The position numbers and the translations under genes are program-made. The notes beneath the pieces are model-generated. The model saw only the letters and a program-made list of their open reading frames with translations, was not told the origin of the DNA and did not search any database. From an uncultured Pelagibacteraceae bacterium (GTDB lineage: Bacteria; Pseudomonadota; Alphaproteobacteria; Pelagibacterales; Pelagibacteraceae): a stretch of DNA of 8,450 bases. This document shows positions 1 through 7,737 of the stretch, in pieces (the stretch's first letter is position 1; every line of letters starts with the position of its first letter). Where the stretch lies: the NCBI GenBank assembly GCA_913052435.1, contig CAJXDV010000038.1, positions 1-8,450 of the forward strand, in the 5' to 3' direction.

Positions 1-42
1 TTTAAACAATTTAATTATTATCTTTGTTATTAAAGGATAATT

Positions 43-65
43 TAGGATTTTCCTTGAAAGTCCTA
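43..65 (-). terminator. Possible weak hairpin after lpdA
   Basis: Read on the minus strand, starting four bases after the lpdA stop, TAGGA and TTTC pair with GAAA and TCCTA around a three-base AAG loop, with one C/A mismatch inside the nine-pair stem. On the plus strand the mismatch becomes a G-U wobble, so the fold is slightly better for a transcript from the left. Neither strand has a clear T tract after it. A second AGGAT copy at 34-38 allows other pairings. It may be a weak or bidirectional terminator at the operon end, or chance. The rest of 1-68 is A/T-rich with no gene or start codon that I can support. Confidence 0.25.
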
Positions 66-68
66 TAA

Positions 69-1466
69 TTATGAATGAATTTGTCTTTTATCTACAGATA
101 ATGCGGCTTCTTTTATGGCTTCAGAAAAAGTAGGGTGCGCATGACAGGTTCGCGCTATATCCTCTGAACTTGCACCAAATTCCATAGCCACAGACATTTC
201 AGCAATCATTTCACCTGCATGAGGACCAATTATATGCACACCTAATATTTTATCTGTAATACCATCGGCTAAAATTTTAACGAATCCCTCTGGTTCGTCT
301 ATGGCTTTAGCTCTTGAATTAGCCATAAAAGGAAATTTTCCTATTTTATAAGATGCTCCTTTTTCCTTCAATTGTTCCTCAGTTTTTCCAACTGAAGCTA
401 CTTCTGGGGAAGTATAAACTACTCCTGGAATTATATCATAATTTACATGTCCCGATTGACCTGCGATTAATTCTGCTACAGCTATTCCTTCTTCTTCAGC
501 TTTATGAGCTAGCATAGGACCTTCGATTACATCGCCAATAGCATAAATATTTTTTTTATTTGTTTCAAAATTTTTATTTACTTTAATTCTACCTTTTTGA
601 TCAACTTCAACACCAATTTTTTTTAAATTTAAATTTTTTGTGAATGGTTTTCTTCCAACGGAAATCAAAACTACATCAACTTCAAATTTGTTTTTATTTC
701 CTTCTTTATTTGAAGTCTCAATTATTACACCATCTTTTGACTTAGTAATTTTCTCAACTTTTGTATTTAACTCAAATTTTATTCCTTGTTTTTTCAAAAT
801 TTTCAAGAATTCAATTGAAATTTCTTTATCCATACCAGGAGTTATATGATCTAAAAATTCTATCACTTGAACTTCAGTCCCTAATCTTGACCAAACAGAT
901 CCCATTTCTAAACCAATATATCCTCCGCCAACTACAACCATTTTTTTTGGCAAAGAGGAAATTGATAAAGCTCCCGTTGAAGACAATATTTTTTTCTCAT
1001 CAAAATCAATTCCTGGTAAACATGCCGGTTCCGAACCAGTGCTTATAATAGTTTTATTTGTCTGAATTATAGTTTCTTTGTTATCATTAATAATTGATAT
1101 CTCGTTTTGACTTTTAAAAGATCCAATTCCTTTAAAATAGGTTACTTTGTTTTTTTTCAATAGAAATTCCACACCTTTTGTTAAAACTGTCACGGTTTTG
1201 TCTTTGTTTTTCATCATTTTTTCGAGATTTAACTTTATCTGTCCTGTTTCAATTCCAATTTTCTCAAAATTTTTTGCCCTGTGAAAATTTTCAGAAAGGT
1301 TAAGTAAGCTTTTTGAAGGTATACAACCAATATTTAAACAAGTTCCGCCCAATGTGTCTCTGGAATCTATACAAGCTGTTTTAAGTCCAAGTTGGGAAAG
1401 TCTGATCGCACAAACATATCCGCCTGGACCACCACCAATTACTGTTACGTCAAATTTCTCAGACAT
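69..1466 (-). CDS. lpdA: Dihydrolipoamide dehydrogenase (E3)
   Basis: This 465-residue flavoprotein reoxidises the dihydrolipoyl arm of E2 and passes electrons through FAD to NAD+, in the cytoplasm as part of 2-oxo acid dehydrogenase complexes. Visible motifs, in order: FAD-binding GGGPGG at residues 11-16; the redox-active disulfide in CLNIGC (C43, C48); NAD-binding GGGYIG at 180-185; the second FAD contact YAIGD at 308-312; and the C-terminal dimer-interface motif with H444 and E449 in HPTFSE, the catalytic His-Glu pair of the family. Length is normal. The ATG directly follows the sucB TAA stop with no base between and no Shine-Dalgarno-like sequence, so translation is probably coupled to sucB. 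Its place after sucA-sucB points to the 2-oxoglutarate dehydrogenase E3. In many bacteria one E3 also serves pyruvate dehydrogenase and glycine cleavage, which cannot be judged here. Confidence 0.97.
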   Translation of the reverse strand: MSEKFDVTVIGGGPGGYVCAIRLSQLGLKTACIDSRDTLGGTCLNIGCIPSKSLLNLSENFHRAKNFEKIGIETGQIKLNLEKMMKNKDKTVTVLTKGVEFLLKKNKVTYFKGIGSFKSQNEISIINDNKETIIQTNKTIISTGSEPACLPGIDFDEKKILSSTGALSISSLPKKMVVVGGGYIGLEMGSVWSRLGTEVQVIEFLDHITPGMDKEISIEFLKILKKQGIKFELNTKVEKITKSKDGVIIETSNKEGNKNKFEVDVVLISVGRKPFTKNLNLKKIGVEVDQKGRIKVNKNFETNKKNIYAIGDVIEGPMLAHKAEEEGIAVAELIAGQSGHVNYDIIPGVVYTSPEVASVGKTEEQLKEKGASYKIGKFPFMANSRAKAIDEPEGFVKILADGITDKILGVHIIGPHAGEMIAEMSVAMEFGASSEDIARTCHAHPTFSEAIKEAALSVDKRQIHS

Positions 1467-2747
1467 TTAAATATTTAAAAATAATCTTCTTGGATCTTCC
1501 AAATTCTCTTTTGCGGTTTTAAGGAAAGATACCGAATCCTTTCCGTCTATTATTCTATGGTCATAAGATAAGGCCAAATACATTATAGGTTTTATTGTTA
1601 TTTCACTATTATCTACAACTGGTCTCTCAATTATATTATGCATACCTAAAACACCAGACTGTGGTGGATTTAATATTGGTGTAGACAACATAGATCCATA
1701 AACACCTCCATTGCTTATAGTAAAAGTTCCTCCTTGCAAATCTTCGATAGTTAAACTTCCATTTTTTGCTTTATCAGAAAGTTTTTTTATTTCTTTTTCA
1801 ATATCTGCAAAAGACATTTCGTCTGCATTTTTTATAACTGGTACTACAAGACCTTTATCTGTGCCGACAGCAAAACTGATATTATAATAATTTTTGTAAA
1901 TGATATCTTGTCCTTCTATTTCCGCATTGATTGCTGGAAACAATTTAAGACCAACCACACATGCTTTTACAAAAAAGGACATAAATCCCAATTTAATTCC
2001 GTATTTATTTTGAAAATCTTCCTGATTTTCTTTCCTCATCTTTATTATTCCTGACATATCTACTTCATTAAAAGTAGTTAACATTGCTGCATTTTCTTGA
2101 GCTTCTTTAAGTCTTTTAGCAATAGTTTGTCTTAGTCTAGTCATTTTAATTCTTTCTTCTTCACCGTATTGAATTTTTCTTTGATTAGGTTGCGGATTTG
2201 CTCCCATTAAAGTTATTAAATCCCCTTTTAGAATTCTTCCATCCTTACCCGTTCCTCTTACTTGATCAATATTTATATTTTTTTCAGCAACCATTTTCCT
2301 AACCGCTGGAGATAAAATCGTACTTGTTGTGTAAGGCTCTGGTTCTTTTATTTCGTCAGTTAATACCAAAGGTTCTTCCTCGATTATTGTTTCTGCCTTT
2401 TTTTCGATTTCCAAGTTTATAACATTTCTTTTTTCTTCTGATTTTTGTTTTTTTTCAACTTTATCTGATGTTGTTTTATCAATTTTTTTTGTTTCTTGTA
2501 TTTTTCCGGCTCCAACAGAAATAATTCCTAATACAGCACCTACTTCAACTATATCTCCTTCTTTTGAATTTACTTCAGATAATATTCCGCTTACTGGTGC
2601 AGGTACCTCTAAATTAACTTTATCAGTTTCAAGCTCAACAATTGCTTCATCGACAGTAATTATTTCGCCTTTATTTTTTAGCCATTTTGAAACAGTTGCC
2701 TCTGTAATACTTTCGCCTAATGTTGGTACTAAAATTTTTTCACTCAT
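1467..2747 (-). CDS. sucB: Dihydrolipoamide succinyltransferase (E2o) of 2-oxoglutarate dehydrogenase
   Basis: This 426-residue core enzyme moves the succinyl group from lipoyl-lysine to CoA. Domains in order: one lipoyl domain, about residues 1-78, with the lipoylated lysine K43 in ETDKVNLE; a flexible linker, about 82-142; the peripheral-subunit-binding domain, about 144-178 (starting LSPAVRK and containing [12 protein letters not shown]), which holds E1 and/or E3; and the acyltransferase domain, about 198-426, with catalytic H397 and D401 in YDHRIIDG. The linker is rich in Lys, Glu, Ile and Thr, with only one Ala and three Pro, unlike the Ala/Pro-rich linkers common in bacterial E2 proteins; this may reflect the A+T bias. 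The sucB start abuts the sucA TAA and its own TAA abuts the lpdA start, so the three genes are surely co-transcribed. The context and overall resemblance identify succinyl- rather than acetyltransferase. Confidence 0.96.
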   Translation of the reverse strand: MSEKILVPTLGESITEATVSKWLKNKGEIITVDEAIVELETDKVNLEVPAPVSGILSEVNSKEGDIVEVGAVLGIISVGAGKIQETKKIDKTTSDKVEKKQKSEEKRNVINLEIEKKAETIIEEEPLVLTDEIKEPEPYTTSTILSPAVRKMVAEKNINIDQVRGTGKDGRILKGDLITLMGANPQPNQRKIQYGEEERIKMTRLRQTIAKRLKEAQENAAMLTTFNEVDMSGIIKMRKENQEDFQNKYGIKLGFMSFFVKACVVGLKLFPAINAEIEGQDIIYKNYYNISFAVGTDKGLVVPVIKNADEMSFADIEKEIKKLSDKAKNGSLTIEDLQGGTFTISNGGVYGSMLSTPILNPPQSGVLGMHNIIERPVVDNSEITIKPIMYLALSYDHRIIDGKDSVSFLKTAKENLEDPRRLFLNI

Positions 2748-5657
2748 TTAATCAAATACGTTATTTATAATATCTTGTTGTTCTGAAAGATGTCTTTTTG
2801 TATAACCAGTAGCTGGTGATGCATCTGGTCTTCTTCCTATGTAAGATATTTCTCTATTTTTAGCCTCAATATTATCTAATGTCCATTGGATATAGTCTCT
2901 AACTGAAAACCATGCACCCATATTTTTAGGTTCCTCTTGGCACCAATAAAATTTAGCATTTTTTATATAAGGTTTTATCGCTTTTACGAGAGTCTTTACT
3001 GGAAAAGGATAAAGTTGTTCAATTCTAAACAATACAACATCATCTTTTTTTAATTCTTCTCTAGCTACCAATAAATCAAAATAAACTTTTCCAGAACATA
3101 AAATTACTTTTTTAATTTCTGAATTTTTCTTTAATTTAATGAAGCATTTATAATTTGGATCTAAAGCATGATCCCACATAACTCTATGAAATGAATTTTC
3201 CTTATTAAAATCTTTTATATTTGAAACACAGTATTTATTTCTTAGCAAAGATTTTGGAGTCATAATTATCAATGGTTTTCTAAAATCTCGATGCATTTGT
3301 CTTCTAAGAGCATGAAAGTAATTTGCTGGAGTTGTGCAATTCATTATTTGTAAATTGTCATTTGCACATAATTGTAAAAATCTTTCTAATCTTGCAGATG
3401 AATGTTCGGGTCCTTGACCTTCATAACCATGGGGCAACAGCATAACTAAACCAGAAGCTCTTTTCCATTTTCTTTCTCCTGATGAAATAAATTGATCAGT
3501 AATCACTTGAGCACCATTTGCAAAATCTCCAAACTGTGCCTCCCAAATTGTAAGTGTATTTGGTTCAACTAAACTGTACCCATATTCAAAACCTAAAACT
3601 GCTAATTCTGAAAGAAAGCTATCAACAATTTCAAAGTTTTTTTGATTCTTTGAAATATTATTCAGAGGAATGTATCTGGAATTATCTAGTTGGTTTCGCA
3701 AAATAGAATGTCTTTGACTGAAAGTTCCTCTGCCCGAATCTTGTCCTACGAGTCTAACTGGATAACCCTCTTCCAATAATGAACCAAAAGCTAGTGCTTC
3801 GGCTGTTGACCAATCGATGTCACAACCTTGCTTGACTGTTTGCTTTCTAGCTTCCAAAATTTTACTTATGGTTTTATGAATATTCACTTCTGTTGGAATT
3901 GAATTTATCTTTTCAGAAATATTTAAAAGAACATTTTCATCTGATCCAGTAACTCCTCTTTTATCTTTTCCTTTTTCAGGTTTATACCTAGACCACGTAC
4001 CCTCAAACCATTCAATTTTTGGTTTATAATCTTTCGCATTTTTAAATTGATCATCAAGTAGATTTTTGAATTTATTAATTTGGTTATCTAAGTCTTCTTT
4101 AGACATTAATCCTTCATTTACCAATTTTTCTCCATAAATCATTACTGTAGATGGATGAGATCTAATTTTTTTATACATTAATGGTTGAGTAAACGAAGGT
4201 TCATCCCCTTCATTGTGACCAAATCTTCTGTAGCAAACTAGATCGATGACTACGTCTCTATTAAATTTTAATCTAAATTCTGTTGCTATTCTTGCTCCAT
4301 AAACTGCGGCTTCTGGGTCATCTCCATTAACATGGACAATTGGAGCTTCAACCATTTTAGCAATATCAGATGGATGTGGAGAAGATCTTGCAAACCTTGG
4401 ACTGGTTGTAAAACCAATTTGATTGTTAATAATAATGTGAATAGTTCCGCCGGTATTATGACCTCGTAAACCAGACATAGCAAAACATTCTGCTATAATT
4501 CCTTGACCAGCAAAAGACGCATCTCCATGAATCAATATTGGAATAACTTTATTTCTTTTCTTGTCTTTGTGAAAAAACTGTTTTGCTCTAGTTTGTCCTA
4601 GCACAACAGGATTTACAGCTTCTAAATGTGATGGATTATCAGTTAGACTAACATGAACAGGATTTCCGTCGAATTCCCTGTCTGATGAAGCTCCCAAATG
4701 ATATTTAACATCATCTGCAGCATCTTCTCCTGCATTATTAATTTCTCCTGCAAATTCATTAAAAATTCTTTTATAAGATTTTTGTAAAACATTGGCGAGC
4801 ACATTTAATCTGCCTCTATGGGACATTCCAATTTTGACTTCTTTAATTTCAGATTGGCCACCTATTTTAATTATCTGTTCTAAAGCAGGTATTAAACTTT
4901 CACCTCCATCTAAACCAAATCTTTTTGTTCCTACATATTTTTTTTGCAAATATTTTTCAAAACCTTCAGCCTGTATAAGTTTATTTAAAATTGCATTTTT
5001 TCCATTTTTTGTAAATTGTAGAGCATTCTCATCTTTTTCGACTCTATCTCTAAACCATTTTCTCTCTATTGGATTAGCAATGTGCATATATTCATAACCA
5101 ATGGAACCACAGTAAGTTTTTTTTAAAAAAGATAATATTTCTATTATATTTGAATGCTCTTTGTTTATTACTCCATCTAAGAAAATTTTTTTTTGATAGT
5201 CCTCTTTTTTAAAACCATAATTTTCTGGATGAAGTTCATCCAAATATTCGCTTTCCCTCATTTCTAAAGGATCAACTTTTGCTAACAAATGTCCTCTCTG
5301 TCTATAGGATCTAATTAAAGAAACCGCTTTTATAGAATCACTGTTGCTTTTCGCAAAATCTTTTTGATCAACAAGGTCATTTTTTTTTTCTGAAGCAAAA
5401 TTATTATCTTTTGTTTCAATTTTTTTTTGGATTTCGTCTAAATCTATTCTTTTTTTAACTGGACTCCATGATGGTCCTTTTATTTCTTTAACAATTAGAT
5501 CTGTTTCATCCCCAATATCTAAAAAATAATTTTTCCAACTTTCGGGAAGATTGGAATCTTTGTTAATAAATTTCAAATACATTTGCTCAATAAAAGCACT
5601 ATTAGACTTATTAAGAAATGATGTTTTTTTATACTCAAGATTTTTTGATGAAGACAT
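2748..5657 (-). CDS. sucA: 2-oxoglutarate dehydrogenase E1 component (thiamine diphosphate-dependent)
   Basis: This 969-residue subunit decarboxylates 2-oxoglutarate with thiamine diphosphate and succinylates the E2o lipoyl arm. The N-terminal segment (about residues 20-46, ending LPESWKNYF) is the conserved E1o tail that contacts E2. It is followed by a charged low-complexity linker, about 66-105. Catalytic-core motifs are intact: H280 in MSHRGRLNV, H320 in KYHLG, NPSHLE around H343, and the thiamine diphosphate/Mg motif from GDA (378-380) to NN (411-412). The transketolase-like C-terminal half carries GQDSGRGTFSQRH (ending at H649), WEAQFGDFANGAQ and LPHGYEGQGPEHSSARLERF. The C-terminal ATGYTKRH is also typical. 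The start is well fixed, because the codon just before the ATG is an in-frame TAG. It lies 37 bases after sucD, the widest gap in the operon. The 5' part contains several long A runs. It is not a KorAB-type ferredoxin enzyme. Confidence 0.98.
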   Translation of the reverse strand: MSSSKNLEYKKTSFLNKSNSAFIEQMYLKFINKDSNLPESWKNYFLDIGDETDLIVKEIKGPSWSPVKKRIDLDEIQKKIETKDNNFASEKKNDLVDQKDFAKSNSDSIKAVSLIRSYRQRGHLLAKVDPLEMRESEYLDELHPENYGFKKEDYQKKIFLDGVINKEHSNIIEILSFLKKTYCGSIGYEYMHIANPIERKWFRDRVEKDENALQFTKNGKNAILNKLIQAEGFEKYLQKKYVGTKRFGLDGGESLIPALEQIIKIGGQSEIKEVKIGMSHRGRLNVLANVLQKSYKRIFNEFAGEINNAGEDAADDVKYHLGASSDREFDGNPVHVSLTDNPSHLEAVNPVVLGQTRAKQFFHKDKKRNKVIPILIHGDASFAGQGIIAECFAMSGLRGHNTGGTIHIIINNQIGFTTSPRFARSSPHPSDIAKMVEAPIVHVNGDDPEAAVYGARIATEFRLKFNRDVVIDLVCYRRFGHNEGDEPSFTQPLMYKKIRSHPSTVMIYGEKLVNEGLMSKEDLDNQINKFKNLLDDQFKNAKDYKPKIEWFEGTWSRYKPEKGKDKRGVTGSDENVLLNISEKINSIPTEVNIHKTISKILEARKQTVKQGCDIDWSTAEALAFGSLLEEGYPVRLVGQDSGRGTFSQRHSILRNQLDNSRYIPLNNISKNQKNFEIVDSFLSELAVLGFEYGYSLVEPNTLTIWEAQFGDFANGAQVITDQFISSGERKWKRASGLVMLLPHGYEGQGPEHSSARLERFLQLCANDNLQIMNCTTPANYFHALRRQMHRDFRKPLIIMTPKSLLRNKYCVSNIKDFNKENSFHRVMWDHALDPNYKCFIKLKKNSEIKKVILCSGKVYFDLLVAREELKKDDVVLFRIEQLYPFPVKTLVKAIKPYIKNAKFYWCQEEPKNMGAWFSVRDYIQWTLDNIEAKNREISYIGRRPDASPATGYTKRHLSEQQDIINNVFD
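5380..5456 (-). repeat. Cluster of poly-A runs in the sucA linker
   Basis: On the coding strand there are runs of ten A (5380-5389), nine A (5420-5428) and seven A (5450-5456) inside about 80 bases of sucA. They encode Lys-Lys pairs plus neighbouring bases in the flexible linker after the E1o N-terminal tail. The gene is in frame through all three. Such runs are prone to polymerase slippage, but AAA-rich lysine codons in an A+T-rich genome give them by composition alone. I record them as a composition feature without a claimed function. Confidence 0.6.
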
Positions 5658-5694
5658 CTATATTTTTTTTATTATTATAGCAGAAAAAGCGTTT
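5658..5694 (-). other. sucD-sucA intergenic spacer
   Basis: These 37 bases are the only intergenic stretch of any size inside the operon; the other four junctions have 0 or 3 bases. On the coding strand the spacer contains a short AAAAA-CGC-TTTTT element, TGCTATAAT, and a run of eight A ending close to the sucA ATG. There is no Shine-Dalgarno-like GGAG. The A/T pairing is too weak to call a terminator. The spacer divides the operon into mdh-sucCD and sucAB-lpdA blocks. Confidence 0.75.
5674..5682 (-). promoter_or_regulatory. Possible extended -10 promoter for sucA-sucB-lpdA
   Basis: The minus strand reads TGCTATAAT, an exact match to the extended -10 consensus (TG, one base, TATAAT), in the sucD-sucA spacer. 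There is no convincing -35: the hexamer 17 bases upstream is CCAATT, and TTGTCC lies 21 bases upstream. If used, transcription would start near 5667 and leave a leader of roughly ten bases without a Shine-Dalgarno sequence. TATAAT-like hexamers are frequent by chance in DNA this rich in A+T, so this is suggestive only. An internal promoter here would let E1o-E2o-E3 be expressed apart from mdh-sucCD. Confidence 0.3.
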
Positions 5695-6570
5695 TTAATT
5701 GGACAATTTATTAAACAATGTTCTTCCAATCTCTGAGGGTGATTTTGCAATTGTAATGCCACATTCTTCCATTTTATTGATCTTATCCTTGGCACCACCC
5801 TTGCCTCCTGAAATTATAGCTCCAGCGTGACCCATTCTTCTTCCTGGTGGAGCTGTAACACCAGCAATAAATCCTACCATGGGTTTTTTTATTTTATGAT
5901 TATTAACAAAATCAGCCGCTTCTTCTTCCGCAGTCCCTCCTATTTCTCCAATTATTAAAATAGACTTTGTTTCCTCGTCATTTAAAAATAAATCTAAACA
6001 ATCGACAAAATTAGTACCATTAATCGGATCTCCACCAATGCCAATACAAGTTGATTGTCCTAATCCATTTTCAGTTGTTTGGGCAACTGCTTCATAGGTT
6101 AATGTTCCAGATCTTGAAACTATTCCAACCGATCCTCTTTTATGAGTATTTCCTGGCATTATACCAATTTTACATTCATCTGGAGTAATAATGCCTGGAC
6201 AGTTAGGTCCGATTAACCTTGAATTAGAGTTAGTTAATTTTTTTTTTACCTTCAACATATCTAAAACTGGTATTCCTTCTGTAATACAAACTATTAGTTC
6301 CATATAAGCATCTATTGCTTCAATAATGGCTTCTGCTGCAAATTTCGCTGGCACGTAAATCATTGTGGCATTCGCTCCAGTGTTATCTCTTGCTTCTTTA
6401 ACAGTATTAAAGACAGGTCTTTCAAGATGCATTTGTCCACCTTTATTGGGTGTAACACCACCAACTAAATTTGTTCCATATTTAATTGCTTGTTCAGAAT
6501 GAAATGTACCATGTGCTCCTGTAAAACCTTGACAAATAACTTTTGTATTTTTATTAACTAAAACTGACAT
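5695..6570 (-). CDS. sucD: Succinyl-CoA synthetase alpha subunit (ADP/GDP-forming)
   Basis: With SucC, this 291-residue subunit converts succinyl-CoA, phosphate and a nucleoside diphosphate into succinate, CoA and the triphosphate. It binds CoA and carries the phosphohistidine. Visible features: an N-terminal CoA-binding Rossmann-type domain beginning [30 protein letters not shown] with C124; SRSGTLTYE from residue 152; [12 protein letters not shown] from residue 208; and the phosphorylated histidine H248 in [10 protein letters not shown]. Length and motif order match the family. The ATG lies three bases after the sucC stop (TAA ATT ATG), in the same frame and without a Shine-Dalgarno sequence, which implies coupled synthesis of the two subunits. 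A run of ten A at 6238-6247 encodes the end of V-K-K-K before the second domain and is in frame. sucA follows after the spacer. Confidence 0.98.
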   Translation of the reverse strand: MSVLVNKNTKVICQGFTGAHGTFHSEQAIKYGTNLVGGVTPNKGGQMHLERPVFNTVKEARDNTGANATMIYVPAKFAAEAIIEAIDAYMELIVCITEGIPVLDMLKVKKKLTNSNSRLIGPNCPGIITPDECKIGIMPGNTHKRGSVGIVSRSGTLTYEAVAQTTENGLGQSTCIGIGGDPINGTNFVDCLDLFLNDEETKSILIIGEIGGTAEEEAADFVNNHKIKKPMVGFIAGVTAPPGRRMGHAGAIISGGKGGAKDKINKMEECGITIAKSPSEIGRTLFNKLSN

Positions 6571-6573
6571 AAT

Positions 6574-7734
6574 TTACTTTATTGCTTTTACTACTTTTTT
6601 TGCTGCATCTGACAAATCGGATGCTGAGATAATTTTTAATCCCGAATTATCTAAAATCTTTTTTCCTTCCTCAAAGTTTGTTCCAGCCAATCTCACAACT
6701 AAAGGTACCTCTATTTTAATTTCTCTGGCAGCTTCAACTACTCCTTGAGCAAGTACATCACATCTCATGATTCCACCAAATATATTAATTAATATTCCTT
6801 TAACATTCTTATCAGACAATATTATTTTGAAAGCCGCAGAGACCTTTTCTTTTGATGCTCCACCGCCAACATCTAAGAAATTTGCAGGTTCTTCACCATG
6901 TAATTTTATAATATCCATTGTGGCCATAGCAAGACCTGCACCGTTTACCATGCATCCAATACTGCCCTCTAATTTGATGTAAGCTAAATCATGCTTGCTT
7001 GCTTCTATTTCTGTTTCTTCTTCTTCATTTAGATCTCTTAATTCTAAAATCTCAGGATGTCTAAAAAAAGCATTGTCATCAAAATTCATTTTTGCGTCTA
7101 AACAAATAATATTATTTTCTTTAGTTAAAATAAGAGGATTAATTTCAACTAAGTTCGCATCAGTTTCTATAAACATTTTATAAATTGACTTGATCAAATC
7201 TAAAGCTTGAGTCTTCGTATCGCTATCTAAGTTAAATATTTCTATTACTTTTTCACAATTTTCATCAGAAATTGCATTGTTGAATTCAACTTTTGTAGTT
7301 AAAATTTTTTCAGGAGTTTTGCTTGCAACTTCTTCTATATCCATACCTCCTTGGTCGCTTGATATAAATGCAATTTTAGAGCTTCCTCTATCAACTAAAC
7401 AAGATAAATAAAATTCTTTGTCAATATTTGAGGTCTCTTCTACATAGAGACGTTTGACTTCTTTGCCGTTTGGTCCAGTCTGATGTGTTACTAATGTTTT
7501 TCCTAATAATTCTTTAGCTTCTTTTTCCAAATCATCTAAATTCTCTATTAATTTTACACCTCCTGCTTTTCCTCTGCCACCTGCGTGAATCTGGGCTTTT
7601 AAAACATATTTATTTGTATTAAGAGTTTTGGCTTTTGTTATTAGTTCTTTAACATCAAAAGCAAATATTCCTTCAGGAACTTTTGCTCCATATTTTTTTA
7701 ATATTTGTTTAGCCTGATGCTCGTGGATATTCAT
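6574..7734 (-). CDS. sucC: Succinyl-CoA synthetase beta subunit (ADP/GDP-forming)
   Basis: This 386-residue subunit provides the nucleotide-binding ATP-grasp domain and the succinate site of the SucCD enzyme. It starts with the typical MNIHEHQAKQIL. The ATP-grasp region shows K46 in LKAQIHAGGRGKAGG and the Mg ligands N199 (EINP) and D213 (CLDAKMNFDD). The C-terminal ligase domain has VNGAGLAMATMD (N264), FLDVGGGA and the IFGGIMRCD loop at about 318-326, which contacts the substrate site. Length is normal. Nucleotide preference (ADP or GDP) cannot be read safely from the sequence. The ATG follows the mdh stop after three bases (TGA TCA ATG), in the same frame as mdh and with no Shine-Dalgarno sequence. 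The N terminus is conserved, so this start is well supported. Confidence 0.98.
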   Translation of the reverse strand: MNIHEHQAKQILKKYGAKVPEGIFAFDVKELITKAKTLNTNKYVLKAQIHAGGRGKAGGVKLIENLDDLEKEAKELLGKTLVTHQTGPNGKEVKRLYVEETSNIDKEFYLSCLVDRGSSKIAFISSDQGGMDIEEVASKTPEKILTTKVEFNNAISDENCEKVIEIFNLDSDTKTQALDLIKSIYKMFIETDANLVEINPLILTKENNIICLDAKMNFDDNAFFRHPEILELRDLNEEEETEIEASKHDLAYIKLEGSIGCMVNGAGLAMATMDIIKLHGEEPANFLDVGGGASKEKVSAAFKIILSDKNVKGILINIFGGIMRCDVLAQGVVEAAREIKIEVPLVVRLAGTNFEEGKKILDNSGLKIISASDLSDAAKKVVKAIK

Positions 7735-7737
7735 TGA

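Noticed and set aside
64..69. Plus-strand TATAAT beside the lpdA stop as a promoter
   Set aside because: It would point into the antisense of lpdA, has no -35 partner that I can see, and is expected by chance in A/T-rich DNA.
640..1048. Two plus-strand open frames opposite lpdA
   Set aside because: They lie antisense to a fully conserved enzyme, overlap each other, and their translations are low-complexity Phe/Ile/Leu/Ser products of A-rich antisense DNA with no family motif.
1464..2747. SucB and LpdA both begin MSEK, suggesting a duplicated 5' segment
   Set aside because: The codons differ (AGTGAAAAA against TCTGAGAAA) and the similarity ends after four residues; this is a common N-terminal start.
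4286..5097. Open frames overlapping sucA (one minus-strand in another frame, one plus-strand)
   Set aside because: Both lie inside conserved catalytic parts of E1o and show no recognisable domain or start signal.
5684..5696. AAAAA-CGC-TTTTT element in the sucD-sucA spacer as an intrinsic terminator
   Set aside because: The stem would be five A-T pairs with a three-base loop, too weak to terminate, and the next gene is part of the same pathway block.
5551..5736. Plus-strand open frame across the sucA start, the spacer and the sucD end
   Set aside because: It runs antisense through two well-supported genes and has no ribosome-binding signal; its hydrophobic translation comes from the T-rich strand.
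6767..7183. Two plus-strand open frames opposite sucC
   Set aside because: They are antisense to the Mg-binding and ligase regions of SucC, have no family similarity I can see, and have shadow-like composition.
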